Origin: an uncultured Prevotellaceae bacterium
GTDB lineage: Bacteria; Bacteroidota; Bacteroidia; Bacteroidales; Bacteroidaceae
Direction: 5' to 3'
Assembly (NCBI GenBank): GCA_946185285.1
Contig: CAMHIS010000005.1
Location: 1 to 62,379, forward strand
Length of the DNA stretch: 62,379 bases
Shown here: positions 26,601 through 35,439 of the stretch, one piece after another
Layout: each line of letters starts with the position of its first letter
Numbering within the stretch: the first letter of the stretch is position 1
Notes under the pieces: generated by a model
Told to the model about the DNA's origin: nothing
What the model saw: the letters and a program-made list of their open reading frames with translations, nothing else
The model's database searches: none
Made by a program: the position numbers and the translations under genes

Positions 26601-29600
26601 CGCATCTCCTCCGTCAGCTTCTCCTCCTGCTCCAGGGTGGCTATTTCCTGCTTCAGCTCGGCAATCTCGCCCTGCAGGTCACCCTCCTCGTCGAGCACGC
26701 CGTTGGTCATGGCCAGCAGCTTCTCAGTGAGCTGCAGCACCTCCTCGGCGTCGGGGTTCTCACGGTTGCGGGCCAGGGCGGCGTCAATCTCCGTGTAGTC
26801 AACCTGATACTTCCGCCGGGCCTCGTCCGTCAGGTCGTTGCCCACGATGATGCGCACCAGACTGTCGCGGCGCTGCAGGTCAGCCTGTGTAGGCTCGGCT
26901 ATGTCATAGAGGGCGTCCAGCGCGTCATACTCCTTGGCGTGCTCAGCCTCCACGCCGCTGATGTCGAAGTCGGCCTTGGCGTCGAGATACATCTGCTGAC
27001 CCTCTTTGTAGCCGAGCAGGATGTCCTTCTCTATATCGTCAATCTGAGCACGGCTGATGGTGGTGCTGCCAACGACGCTCCACTCCACCCACACGTTGCG
27101 GGGTAGGGCGTCGGTGTCGATGTCGCGCTCCACCATCCAGCAGCCTTTCTTCGTGTTGAAGCGTGCCGGCAGCAGCACCTGTGCGCTGTTGTCGAGTTCG
27201 ATGCCCAGCATCACGTCTGGGATTTTTGTAGGGTCGTTCACCACATCGTCGCCTGACATGAAGTTAATCTCAAACTTCACCGGCAGACTCGAGTGGTCGA
27301 GTGGCCAGCCGTATGACTGCTTGTTGACGGTCGAAGTGCGGAAGTCCCAGATGACGTGCTCTGTCAAGAAGTGCAGATTGTTGTAGAACGACATATCGAC
27401 CACTGGCATCAGGTCGTTGATTGCAACGCGTACAATGGTTTTGGCCGTCTGCATGGTGTGGCCTTCGGGCGTGGTGATGACGGCATACACCTCGTGCTGC
27501 GACATATTATATGGCCTCACCAGGTTCACCTGAGCCGACCACGCTCCGCTCAGCAGGGCCTGCGTGTGGCCGATGAGTGCCGTGCCGTCGAAGATGTCAA
27601 TCTGGGCATTCGCCGGAGCCATGCCGTTCACGGAAAGATGGCCCGTAGCCGAAGAAGTCTGCATGTCTATGGCCATGTCCTCAGCGTCGAAGGGAGCCGT
27701 GCCGATGGGCTGCTGGCGCTGCTGGCCAAAGAGGCTGAAGGTCACTGTGGCCGTAGGCAGCTGCTGGCCGCTCGCCGTGGGCACCACGCAGAAGCGCACC
27801 ACGTCGGTAGCCTGCGGCAGGGGAACTATCACCTGACGATCCTTGACGGTGTAGTCGCCGCTGATGCTGTTGCCCACCATGATGCTGCCCTCCACCAGCT
27901 GGCAGCCCTCGGGCAGGTCGTACACCATGCTCACGTCGTCCAACTCCGCAGCGTAGGCGGCTTTGAAGTCGAGCTGCGTGCGCAGGCTGACATACTGGCC
28001 CACGATGACGTGGGTCTTGTTCACCGAGAAGCGCGTCTGCTCGCCGGTGTAGCTGAATTCGCTGTCGTCCATCAGGGGTATGGTGGCGTTGCTGACCTTC
28101 GTCACGTGGCCGCTCTTGATGTTCACAGGGTTCTCCACGATATGTCTGGCCGTCAACCCCATTTGGCGGAGGGCCTCCAGGGTGGGTGCCGCCGTCACGA
28201 TGCTGCTGTAGCCCATCGTGATGAGGGTGTAGTCGCCGTCGGGCAGGGTTCCCACAGTGAGCGTCGTGCCATTATAGCGGGCGTTGCCCACGAGCCGTCC
28301 GTTGCTGTCGTAAACGGCGCCCATCACCACCTGGTTGTCGGTGCTGGTGAACGATGCCTCAAGTATGCCCAGTTGGGTGATGCCGATGGTGGCAAGGGCG
28401 TGCCCCGTAGAGTCTACACGACAGATGACCTCCACGGGCATGAAGGTCCCCGTCTTGCTCGTCGCGGTGATGCGCAGCTGGGTGCCGGGTGCCCTGACGC
28501 TGTCGGTGAGTACCAGCAGGGGGAACTGCTCGCTCAGGGCGGTGACGTCGAGCTGATGGGTCATGTCATAGACGCTATAGCTCACGTCCGACGGGTTGTC
28601 GAAGTAGTCATCCTCGTTAGTGTTCTCCTCACCGTCGGCCAACGACGGATGGTAATAGAGGTCGAGGTTGATGATGGTGCCTTCGAGGTTCTCCAACTGG
28701 CTGCTTACCGATTGCTGGTCGGCCATGCTGGTTAGCTCCTGCGTCTGTTTCAGATAGCCGCCGGCGATGGCGGTAATGGTCGTCGGGGCGTCATAGACGG
28801 TCAGCGTCCATCGGCCATCGTCGTCGGTCTGTACGGTCTGCGTCGTGGCATACAGGCCGTTGAGGCGCTGCACCACGGCCACACTGGCACCGCGCAGGGG
28901 CTGACCAGTGGTCGCGCTGCTGACGAGGCCGCTCACGACGACCTGTCGCAGGGGGGCCAGCGTCAGTCTGAGGATGCCCTCGTTGGTGACGTGATAAGTG
29001 CTGTCGGCGGGCTGGCAGTAGCGGGTGCCGAGCGCGTCGCCCAGGCGGATGCTAAAGCGCACGCTGTCGCCTGTCACCTGGCCGGGGAGCGTAAGGCCCT
29101 TGGCGAGGTAATTGCCACGGGTGTCGCTCCAGGTGCAGGTCACTCCCTGTCCTTCCGAAGCGGAAAGGATTGGCTTGCCTTGCAAGTCTGAGAACTGTAG
29201 GGTGACATCGACGGGACGCTTCAGGTCGGCGAAGGCGGCCTTCACGTCGTGGTCGATGACGGCGATGGTGTCGATACGCCCGACGACGGCGCCGTTCTGC
29301 GTGCGCACGTATGCGTTATAAGCGGTGTTGTGCAGCAGGTTGTTGAAAGTGTACTCCTTGCGGTCGGTCAGTATGTAGCGCTTCGCCAGTCCCGTCTGGA
29401 GGTTGACCAGTTCCAGGGCCATGTCGCGGTAGATGTCCATGTTGGTAATCAGCGGCAGGCTCAGCGTCAGGCTGCTCACCTGCTCGGCCAGTGGCACAAG
29501 CGCCAAGTCCTTCCATCCGTCGGCAGCGGCATAGAGGCCCATCGACTCGGCTGGCACCTGGACGGTCAGGTATTCGTTGGTGCCCTGAAACACGTCTTTG

Positions 29601-30403
29601 CCCAGGAGCGGCGGTGTGGTGGCATGACAGACCAGCTTCTGCAGATTGCTGCAGCCGGCAAAGGCACGTTCCTCGATGCGGGTGGTGGTGGCGGGCAGGT
29701 AGATGCTGGTGAGCTTCGTGTTGTTAGAAAACCGGCTCCAGCGTATGAAATCGAGTCCGGTGGTGCGGCTCATGTCTATAGAGAAGACATTGGGAAAGTC
29801 CTTGAATGCCGACCAGTCGTCGTAGGGGTGGTCAGCGTTGTTGTCCTGGGCACAGACGCCGGCCACGGTGACCGTCCGCAGCGCGCGGTAGTCGGGTGAG
29901 GCATTCTCGATGGGCATGGCATCGCGCAGTGCATCGTAGAGCCGTCCGGGCTTGAAGTCAGTGACAATGAGGTCGCCGGTCTCTTCGTTCCAGAAGTTGT
30001 GGCCAGGGTTGGCGGGGTTCTCGGGGTTATAAATGTAGTGGCAGACAATCTCGAAGTCGTGGTCGGGACAGGTGAAGACGTACTTCTGCTCACGCCCCAC
30101 GACGTCGTCGCCCAGCGTCCAGTGACTGAAGTCGTAACCCGTGGCGGGATAGGCGGTGACAGCATATTCTTTGCCAGGTTCCACGTAATAGAAGTATTCG
30201 CTCTGTGCGCCCAGTCCCCAGGCGAAAGCACCGCCATTGGCGGGGTCCGACATGAGGTGGAGCACGACGTACTGCACGGTGTCGCCGTCCTCGCCCGGTC
30301 CGGGCGGATTCTCGGGGTTATAGCCGTCGGCACCGATTTGGGCATTCACGGCCAGCTGGCAGAGTAGCAGGCTGAGCAGGGTGATGATCTTTTTCATAGT
30401 CAT
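23699..30403 (-). CDS. Giant multidomain secreted protein B1 (2,234 aa)
   Basis: This paralogue of B2 has the same order of parts. The signal peptide MKKIITLLSLLLCQLAVNAQ is followed by a short InlB/BspA-like leucine-rich patch and repeated beta-sandwich modules with carboxypeptidase-regulatory-like segments (RGASVAVVQRLNGLYATTQT). A long coiled-coil and helical region (about residues 1150-1750, for example LKQEIATLEQEEKL) includes one glycine/alanine-rich hydrophobic stretch. Then come the DPSGYVYE module, a chitobiase C-terminal-like domain and the tail YRLDGRRT...GLTIVRQ...VIIK. The coiled-coil part differs most from B2, while the last 450 residues are nearly the same. It carries one in-frame palindrome near residue 1966 shared with B2. 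It lies 7 bp after A1, in the same operon. Confidence 0.88.
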   Translation of the reverse strand: MTMKKIITLLSLLLCQLAVNAQIGADGYNPENPPGPGEDGDTVQYVVLHLMSDPANGGAFAWGLGAQSEYFYYVEPGKEYAVTAYPATGYDFSHWTLGDDVVGREQKYVFTCPDHDFEIVCHYIYNPENPANPGHNFWNEETGDLIVTDFKPGRLYDALRDAMPIENASPDYRALRTVTVAGVCAQDNNADHPYDDWSAFKDFPNVFSIDMSRTTGLDFIRWSRFSNNTKLTSIYLPATTTRIEERAFAGCSNLQKLVCHATTPPLLGKDVFQGTNEYLTVQVPAESMGLYAAADGWKDLALVPLAEQVSSLTLSLPLITNMDIYRDMALELVNLQTGLAKRYILTDRKEYTFNNLLHNTAYNAYVRTQNGAVVGRIDTIAVIDHDVKAAFADLKRPVDVTLQFSDLQGKPILSASEGQGVTCTWSDTRGNYLAKGLTLPGQVTGDSVRFSIRLGDALGTRYCQPADSTYHVTNEGILRLTLAPLRQVVVSGLVSSATTGQPLRGASVAVVQRLNGLYATTQTVQTDDDGRWTLTVYDAPTTITAIAGGYLKQTQELTSMADQQSVSSQLENLEGTIINLDLYYHPSLADGEENTNEDDYFDNPSDVSYSVYDMTHQLDVTALSEQFPLLVLTDSVRAPGTQLRITATSKTGTFMPVEVICRVDSTGHALATIGITQLGILEASFTSTDNQVVMGAVYDSNGRLVGNARYNGTTLTVGTLPDGDYTLITMGYSSIVTAAPTLEALRQMGLTARHIVENPVNIKSGHVTKVSNATIPLMDDSEFSYTGEQTRFSVNKTHVIVGQYVSLRTQLDFKAAYAAELDDVSMVYDLPEGCQLVEGSIMVGNSISGDYTVKDRQVIVPLPQATDVVRFCVVPTASGQQLPTATVTFSLFGQQRQQPIGTAPFDAEDMAIDMQTSSATGHLSVNGMAPANAQIDIFDGTALIGHTQALLSGAWSAQVNLVRPYNMSQHEVYAVITTPEGHTMQTAKTIVRVAINDLMPVVDMSFYNNLHFLTEHVIWDFRTSTVNKQSYGWPLDHSSLPVKFEINFMSGDDVVNDPTKIPDVMLGIELDNSAQVLLPARFNTKKGCWMVERDIDTDALPRNVWVEWSVVGSTTISRAQIDDIEKDILLGYKEGQQMYLDAKADFDISGVEAEHAKEYDALDALYDIAEPTQADLQRRDSLVRIIVGNDLTDEARRKYQVDYTEIDAALARNRENPDAEEVLQLTEKLLAMTNGVLDEEGDLQGEIAELKQEIATLEQEEKLTEEMRQRMYDNTMDMLSLCYAGYDDELEVPTGDIEFVAPGDSIDRYYVQQTLTAIDTAQLKRDGYLEYDTDDGYKLYVLQEGGHYCIIDTKTMLKREMEMKPGTGAAPARMNGKIIHDGGIGTPKAFISKECIRTFIFLPAQLQSTGQALRESNSMGETFRSLINDAKNLRDKLEEALNCMYNEGMASLSKEINEKYAPNATTEAEQQIAREESNIERYRQALAEKEARLARLQADYPRLKESERVLQECLKTASSPEMVSRLEADLRSVQNAIQKVDRVAEDTKDFAKSCNFIMKTFETEIGKIKKLLKAVLKNRANVLSLFEQIPKSIAAIKSSGSIAIKGSGFLAKVFGTVIGAFFQIAPLVILIQDNFKDIGEWEKLVDEVKSYDPCIGDEANWQSLYSMAKSDYAFHSGTDIIQIGADAASLAIDVFDLPLAPHWFVSLAIDIASTTWAFIHPNLSLQDQQRVRARIATLKCVPPDPEPPVTDWEVTDGTLGGWNRQIHGTDNLNRAVKLQRHLQSTPTRDPSGYVYEGVSSNRLEGVTATCYYREEVEDMYGDLHERTVVWDAENYEQVNPQLTDAEGKYGWDVPRGLWQVKFEKQGYETAYSEWLPVPPPQLDVNVGMTQLRQPSVKRVKAYTDGIEITFDKYMRPATLSTENIFVTRGGQTIGGTIELLNADSGYETPDSVYASKIRFIPNLPSLGEGSGVGLTVRKTVESYAGLQMEQDFQQEFDVEQRITAIVTDTLLYMAEGAERTVTVSIEPAEAAKGKTITAVSLAPDVVTVAPANADGTQWALSAKTLGSSAVRFSLTDDDELTATTTVHVRDSASMHVYTPRASRMSGTEVYRGAEIKLTCQTAGATILYTLDGTCPCDAGNPSVLTYRGPIKATGDELHIKAMAVANGMAESDVAEFRYKVIDNIVGVKPIENSQLTIGNYRAFYRLDGRRTAKPGKGLTIVRQEDGTVRKVIIK
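24497..24515. repeat. In-frame GC-rich palindrome in B1
   Basis: Identical in core to the palindrome at 14576-14594 of B2: CCCCTCCC, loop CAA, GGGAGGGG, again encoding PSLGEGSGVG. The surrounding 300 bp are almost the same in both paralogues. Confidence 0.8.
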
Positions 30404-30410
30404 TTCCTCC

Positions 30411-33400
30411 CTATTTTATGATGACTTTTCTGCCGTTCTTGCCTTGCAAGCGTCCTTTGGCCGAGCGGCGCACATAGACACCGGGCTGCGGGTTGGCGAC
30501 GGGCCGCCCCTGTAGATCGAAGAGCTGTTCCGTTTGTTGCTGTAGTACAGCAACAGACTGGACGGAGGTGACGGCGGTGCCGTTGAGGCGGACGAGGAAG
30601 CGGGCCTCGGTGGTGCCGGCAGCGGCCTGGAAGGTGTAGCTGCTGGCGGTGAGGTCGGTCTCGGTGCCGGTCTCACGGTCGATGAGGGTGATGGAACCCG
30701 CCTGAGAACCGGCGGGCATGGAGGCCAGTGTGAGGGTATAGCTGCCGGCGGCAGGCAGTCTCATGCCGAGGCGGATGGTGCCGTCGTCGAAGGGACGCTC
30801 GTTGATGGCGTAGTGTACGCCGTTGCGGTGGGTATAGAGGTCGGTGCCGTCGGGATTGTCGAATTTGGCAGCATCGCGGCTCACCTCGTAGTCGAGCGTG
30901 GCGCCATCGTTGATGACGAAGCGCGTGCGGTCGAGGGTGGCAGTGGTTCCGGCAGAGAAGCCTTCTGACGCATTACTCGTGCAGAGCACCAGGTTGAAGA
31001 GCTGGCGCCGGGGCTGTGGCTCCGTGGCACGAGCGGCATTAACCTCGTAGTATTCCCAGGGGCGCGGGTCGGTGTTGTGCTGGCGGCCGTCTTTGCGGAA
31101 GACGATGGTGCCGCCTTCCAGCGGTCGCTGCATGAAGAATCCCTGACCGGGGTTCAGGATATAGTTGTCGTCGTTAGGCGAGTAGGCCACGTACTTCAGC
31201 GTTGAGCCCCACCAGCCCTGGTTCCACTCGTAAACGGTGATGGGTGCCGAGGTCTGCATGGCACGGATGTCGTAGAAGGCCGGATAGGGATTGCCTATGA
31301 AGTTCCATGAGCGGTCGAAGTCATACTCCGACGTGTACTCGTTGAGTTCGACAGCCACGTCGTCGGTGGTGAAGAACCGCGGCTTCGAGGCGTTCTGCAT
31401 GGCCGGGAAGCGGAAGGTGTTGGTGCGGCGATCTACGCTGTTGGTGCTGCGGAAGATGTAGCCCTTGCCACCCTCCATCACGTCGTCGGCGCCGAGGTTC
31501 ACCCATGTGTCGTTAGGCTGGCGGTTGGCGCGCTTGAAACCGTCGTAGGCGCGCACCACGAAGGGCACCTTGCCCTCGTCGCTGCACAGGATGTCGCCCA
31601 CGCGCACGTCGAAGGGGAAGGTGATGAAGTACCAGAAGTCTTTCTGCATGGGTATGGTGACGCTCACCTCGTCGGCGCGGGCCGTCCCGTTGTTGATCAG
31701 TGAGGCGAACCACCCGCGGGTGACAAAGTTGTAGAGCCGCTGCTGGTCCCACACAAGATTGAGCTGAGCGGCATTGAGCTCAGCACCCTTGTTCACGGAG
31801 ACATGGCCATACTGGGGGTTGTTTCCACTCATGTCGGTGATGCAGGTCATATAGACGTTAGGGCGGTAGGTAGCCGACACATCGGCCGGCCACGACAGGT
31901 TGTACTGGCCGCTGACAAAAATGTCCTGCGGCAGGGGCAGCGAGGCATCGCCCTCAATAGGCAGGTCGGCCCACTTGGCCGTCTGCTTGAATACGCTGGC
32001 CGAAATGACGGGTACGCGGACGGTAGGTGTAGCCGCCGTCACGGGGGCAGCATCGTAGAGCACCGGCGGCATGATGGCCTTGCAGACAATGGTACTCAGA
32101 TTGGGGCACGCGCTGAACGGCGACCCGTAGAGCGCCGTCAGCGTGGTGGGCAGCGTGATGGTGCGTAGGGAGTCGTTGCTGTTAAACGCCTCTCGCTTGA
32201 TAGTTTCCAGCCCCTCGTTCAGCTCTACTGCTGACAGACGGCGACAGTATTGGAAAGCCCATTCGCCGATAGTCTTCATCGTCGACGGCATCTTGATGGC
32301 CGTCAGATGGCTGTCGTTATTGAAGGCTGAGTTGCCAATAGTCGTCTGTCCGTTAAGCTTGACGCTGTAGAGGTCCTGGCAGTCGCGGAAGGCATTCTCG
32401 CTGATGGTTGTCAGCGTGGAGGACAGCTGTAGTGTTTGCAGCCCCGACTGGTTGTAGGCATTGTCGCCCAGGGTGGTGACTTCCTCAGGAATGACGACCT
32501 CGCCGATGTTGTAGCAGCGGAAGAAGGCATAGGGACTGATGGTCTCCAGCGTGGCGGGCAGGGCTACGGAGCGCAGGCTCCAGTCTTCGTAGAAGCAGGA
32601 CCGGCCGATGGTCTTCAGCTGCGAGGGCAGGAGGAGCCACGTCAGGTAGGAATGATGCGACAAGGCATCGTCAGGCAGGTCTGGCACGGCAGCGGCCTCC
32701 ATGTCGAGTTCTACGAGATTTGTCAGCCGCGTGCGCAGGGTGGTCAAGTCGTCGTTGTTGAGCGCGCCACTGATGCGCAGGCTCTTGACGTCAGCGAAGT
32801 TCTCCACCTGCTGTAACAAGAGGTCGCCGAGGGTGCCCATCACCTCTACCTCTATATTATAATAGGTGTAGTCCAGGCGCTGCTGCATCTCTTTCAGACG
32901 GTAGCAGTAGTTCACGGCCTCGTTGTCGCTATAGCCGTCGTAAGCCTCCGCCAGCATAGCGGTGGCGGCGGCGATGCTCATCGGCGAGTGCTGGCGTTTC
33001 TCGGCCATCATTTGCTCCACCCTCTGGCGCTGGGCGCTGATGTCGGCCCACAGACTGCGTGAGGTCTCGGCGGCGGCCACGGCGGCCGGCAGCTGTCGGC
33101 CCACGCTCTGCTGAAGGCGCTCACGGGCCTGACGGCTCATGGGCTGCGCCTTCAGCTTGTCGGCGTAGGTCTTCAGCAGGGTGTCGGTGGCGAGGTAGGT
33201 CAGCTTGAAGTTGTCGAAGATGACCCAGGTGGCGCGGTCGCGGTCTGTCTTGCGCCAACCGAAATTGATGGTTCCATTGGTGACGGCAGCCACGATGCTC
33301 TGCCGGTAGAGTCCCTGCTCCAGAGCTATGCCGTCGGCCTGCTGTCCGTTGCTGCTGGGGGCGCAGGCACCGTTGCCGGCAAAGAGGTAGTTGCCCGTCA

Positions 33401-34268
33401 CGCCCTCATACCAGCGGTAGATGTTGACCCCGGTGAGGCGGTCGTCGAAGACGGTCTTCATGGGCACCTCCACATCGTTCATAAAGAGATAGGTATGCAC
33501 GGTGTCCATCTTCTGCCACTGGTCGTAAGCCAAGTCGGGATTGCTGCTGACGTGGTCGAAGGCATTGGCCTCCAGCAGGTACAGACCGTCGGGCAGTGAG
33601 TTGACGGCCTGACTGACGGAACCGGTGTTAGTCAGGTCTGACATGGCGTAGAAATTGCCGCGGAACTCGTTCGAGATACGCAAGTTGGCATTCTCGCGGC
33701 TCCATCCCTGATTACCGCTGCTGAAGTCGGGGTTCGCCAGTTCCACCTCGTCGCCGGGCTGCAGCCGCAACGGCCGCTTGATGGCGATGTCGGCCAGGCG
33801 CGCCACGTAGTTGTTGCCCTCGCTGATGAAGTTGAAGACCAGGGTGTAGCGGCCCTTCTCCATCTTGCCGGTCTTCACGGAGTAGCCGTAGTTGCACGCC
33901 CATGTGCCGTTGTTCACCAGCGGCACGTCGCTGCTTAACACTTCTGTGCCGTCGTCGGCGGTGATGGTAATGAGAAACCGTGTGTTGTCGAGCTGCGTGC
34001 CAGCCTTGAAACTGAGCAGGTAGTAGTCGGCGTCCTCGCGGTTGTCGAGGGTGAAGGTTGCCTTGTAGCCGTTGCGGCCGTTGTCAATCTCGTTGGCACT
34101 GTTGATGTTCAGGCCGTAGCCATCGAGCGTGCCGAGCTTCAGGTCAAACGGGTGGTCGGCATCGGTGGGGATGCTGATGTCGTCAGCCAGTGCCGTGGTG
34201 GTCAGGCTGAAGGCCGCGACGGCCAGCATGAGCCGTCGCAGCAAGTTGGTAGTTCTTAGGTCTTTCAT
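30411..34268 (-). CDS. Secreted BspA-like leucine-rich repeat protein A1 (1,285 aa)
   Basis: This paralogue of A2 has a signal peptide ending near LTTTALA, the same start of the mature protein (DDISIPTDADHPFDL), a carbohydrate-binding-like domain (LANPDFSSGNQGWSRE), and a helical part. An LRR_5 block follows near residues 510-735 (LKTIGRSCFYEDWSL and similar). The C-terminal domain ends QLFDLQGRPV...GVYVRRSAKG...KVIIK. The stretch QSVAVLQQQTEQL and its DNA, including a 19-bp palindrome, are the same in A1 and A2. A1 lacks the GC-rich palindrome seen in A2. It lies 22 bp after the dockerin-bearing gene and 7 bp before B1. Confidence 0.9.
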   Translation of the reverse strand: MKDLRTTNLLRRLMLAVAAFSLTTTALADDISIPTDADHPFDLKLGTLDGYGLNINSANEIDNGRNGYKATFTLDNREDADYYLLSFKAGTQLDNTRFLITITADDGTEVLSSDVPLVNNGTWACNYGYSVKTGKMEKGRYTLVFNFISEGNNYVARLADIAIKRPLRLQPGDEVELANPDFSSGNQGWSRENANLRISNEFRGNFYAMSDLTNTGSVSQAVNSLPDGLYLLEANAFDHVSSNPDLAYDQWQKMDTVHTYLFMNDVEVPMKTVFDDRLTGVNIYRWYEGVTGNYLFAGNGACAPSSNGQQADGIALEQGLYRQSIVAAVTNGTINFGWRKTDRDRATWVIFDNFKLTYLATDTLLKTYADKLKAQPMSRQARERLQQSVGRQLPAAVAAAETSRSLWADISAQRQRVEQMMAEKRQHSPMSIAAATAMLAEAYDGYSDNEAVNYCYRLKEMQQRLDYTYYNIEVEVMGTLGDLLLQQVENFADVKSLRISGALNNDDLTTLRTRLTNLVELDMEAAAVPDLPDDALSHHSYLTWLLLPSQLKTIGRSCFYEDWSLRSVALPATLETISPYAFFRCYNIGEVVIPEEVTTLGDNAYNQSGLQTLQLSSTLTTISENAFRDCQDLYSVKLNGQTTIGNSAFNNDSHLTAIKMPSTMKTIGEWAFQYCRRLSAVELNEGLETIKREAFNSNDSLRTITLPTTLTALYGSPFSACPNLSTIVCKAIMPPVLYDAAPVTAATPTVRVPVISASVFKQTAKWADLPIEGDASLPLPQDIFVSGQYNLSWPADVSATYRPNVYMTCITDMSGNNPQYGHVSVNKGAELNAAQLNLVWDQQRLYNFVTRGWFASLINNGTARADEVSVTIPMQKDFWYFITFPFDVRVGDILCSDEGKVPFVVRAYDGFKRANRQPNDTWVNLGADDVMEGGKGYIFRSTNSVDRRTNTFRFPAMQNASKPRFFTTDDVAVELNEYTSEYDFDRSWNFIGNPYPAFYDIRAMQTSAPITVYEWNQGWWGSTLKYVAYSPNDDNYILNPGQGFFMQRPLEGGTIVFRKDGRQHNTDPRPWEYYEVNAARATEPQPRRQLFNLVLCTSNASEGFSAGTTATLDRTRFVINDGATLDYEVSRDAAKFDNPDGTDLYTHRNGVHYAINERPFDDGTIRLGMRLPAAGSYTLTLASMPAGSQAGSITLIDRETGTETDLTASSYTFQAAAGTTEARFLVRLNGTAVTSVQSVAVLQQQTEQLFDLQGRPVANPQPGVYVRRSAKGRLQGKNGRKVIIK

Positions 34269-34290
34269 ACTTATGTGTTGTTTTAGGTTT

Positions 34291-35265
34291 TCATTTCAAA
34301 ATGATGTCGACGATGGCCTTCACGTCGTTGATGTCGATGGAGCCGTTGCCGTCCATGTCGGCGGCCTCCTTGTCGAAGGGCACTGTCTGTGGGTCGAGGA
34401 TGTAGCTGATGACAGCGGCCACGTCGGCGATGTCAACCTTTCCGTTTCCGTCGGCATCGCCCTTGATGCCAGTGGCGGGCAGCGGCACGATGCTTTCGCA
34501 GTTCCGGCTCCATCTGTTGTCAGCCTTATAGGCTTCGATTGCCGTTGCCGGCACATGGAGCGTGATGCCCTCGATGCCATCCTCGCCAAACGACTCGGAG
34601 TCGAGGCTGGGCGGGGTCTCGGCATACAGGTAGATGTCGGTCAAGGCTCTGCAGCCCGAGAAGGCACCCTCGTCGATGCCTTCGTCCAGACTGCCCAGGA
34701 TGGTGACTGTCGTCAGCTTCTCGCAGCCCGAAAAGACATCTTCGCCGATGGACACTACCGACTTGGGTATGACAATCGTTTCCAGGCTGGTGCCACCAAG
34801 GGCACCGTCGGCGAAGTAGATGATGCCCTCGGGTATGACCGTGTTCGTGCAGCCGGCGACCAGCTTGTTCTCCCGCGTCTCGATGATGGCATTGCAGCCG
34901 CCGCGCGAGTCGTAGGTGGGGTTGCCCTCGGCCACGGTGATGCTCTCCAATGAGTTCTTCCAGATAAAGTTGTTGCTGGCTATGTAGGTGACGGTAGCCG
35001 GCAGGCTCAGCTTGGTCACCATGCTGATGTCTTGGAGTCCATACGAGTCGATGGCCGTCACGGTGTAGGTCTCGCCATCGTAGGTGACGGTTGGGGGAAT
35101 GATGAGCTCTCCACTGTAAGAAACTTTGGAATCCCGTTTCACTGCAGCGGTGTTACCCGTCTGGTTTTTACTCAGTCTGTAGCTGATGCCGTCGATTACC
35201 TCGGCCGTTGCCGCCGTTGCGCACAGCAGTGCGGCAAACATGGTAAGAATTGCTTTTTTCATCAT
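34291..35265 (-). CDS. Secreted leucine-rich repeat protein with C-terminal dockerin-like domain
   Basis: The protein has 324 residues with a signal peptide (MKKAILTMFAALLCATAATA). Four to five LRR_5 repeats follow (for example TYIASNNFIWKNSLESITV). The C-terminal type I dockerin-like module has two calcium-binding repeats, DADGNGKVDIADV and DMDGNGSIDINDV, each followed by a helix. Dockerins bind cohesins in cellulosomes, but no cohesin is recognisable in this window. In Prevotella such tails may have another anchoring role. It is the first gene of the five-gene operon and follows a good promoter. It may be secreted with, or help anchor, the giant proteins downstream (inference). Confidence 0.9.
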   Translation of the reverse strand: MMKKAILTMFAALLCATAATAEVIDGISYRLSKNQTGNTAAVKRDSKVSYSGELIIPPTVTYDGETYTVTAIDSYGLQDISMVTKLSLPATVTYIASNNFIWKNSLESITVAEGNPTYDSRGGCNAIIETRENKLVAGCTNTVIPEGIIYFADGALGGTSLETIVIPKSVVSIGEDVFSGCEKLTTVTILGSLDEGIDEGAFSGCRALTDIYLYAETPPSLDSESFGEDGIEGITLHVPATAIEAYKADNRWSRNCESIVPLPATGIKGDADGNGKVDIADVAAVISYILDPQTVPFDKEAADMDGNGSIDINDVKAIVDIILK

Positions 35266-35300
35266 TCTATTGTATTATTTAAGTTGGCATTAAGACGAGA

Positions 35301-35308
35301 CAAAGATA
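35301..35308 (-). promoter_or_regulatory. -7 promoter element of the 21-kb surface-protein operon
   Basis: CAAAGATA reads TATCTTTG on the minus strand. Transcription should begin near 35296, giving a leader of about 30 nt before ATG 35265. No consensus -33 TTTG lies at the right distance, which suits an activator-dependent promoter. Confidence 0.75.
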
Positions 35309-35346
35309 CGAAAAAAGGCTGAAACGGCAATGATGCCGGGGGGCGG

Positions 35347-35377
35347 TTTTGGACGAGACCCCCGTTTTTTTGGACGA
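35347..35377. promoter_or_regulatory. Direct repeats TTTTGGACGA, candidate LytTR operator
   Basis: Two identical 10-bp copies of TTTTGGACGA start at 35347 and 35368, exactly 21 bp (two helical turns) apart. LytTR-domain regulators bind 9-bp direct repeats with about 12 bp between them. The repeats sit between the divergent promoters of the surface-protein operon and of the LytS/LytTR-type pair, roughly 50-80 bp upstream of the minus-strand start. Confidence 0.55.
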
Positions 35378-35424
35378 AGCAAAGATTTTGTTGACCAAAG
35401 GTGTCGGTTTCCACGGAAAATGTG

Positions 35425-35432
35425 TAACTTTG
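35425..35432 (+). promoter_or_regulatory. -7 promoter element of the propeller sensor kinase
   Basis: TAACTTTG ends only 7 bp before the ATG at 35440, so the message is leaderless or nearly so. Confidence 0.75.
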
Positions 35433-35439
35433 CACCGTT

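Noticed and set aside
29140..29170. Another in-frame palindrome in B1 (ILSASEGQG)
   Set aside because: The inverted repeat CCTTCCG/CGGAAAGG is imperfect and weaker than the others, so I do not list it as an element.
35334..35370. Intrinsic terminator (G-run, C-run, then T-run) between the divergent promoters
   Set aside because: The stem is only about five base pairs with a long loop, and no gene ends there. The T-run is part of the direct repeats.
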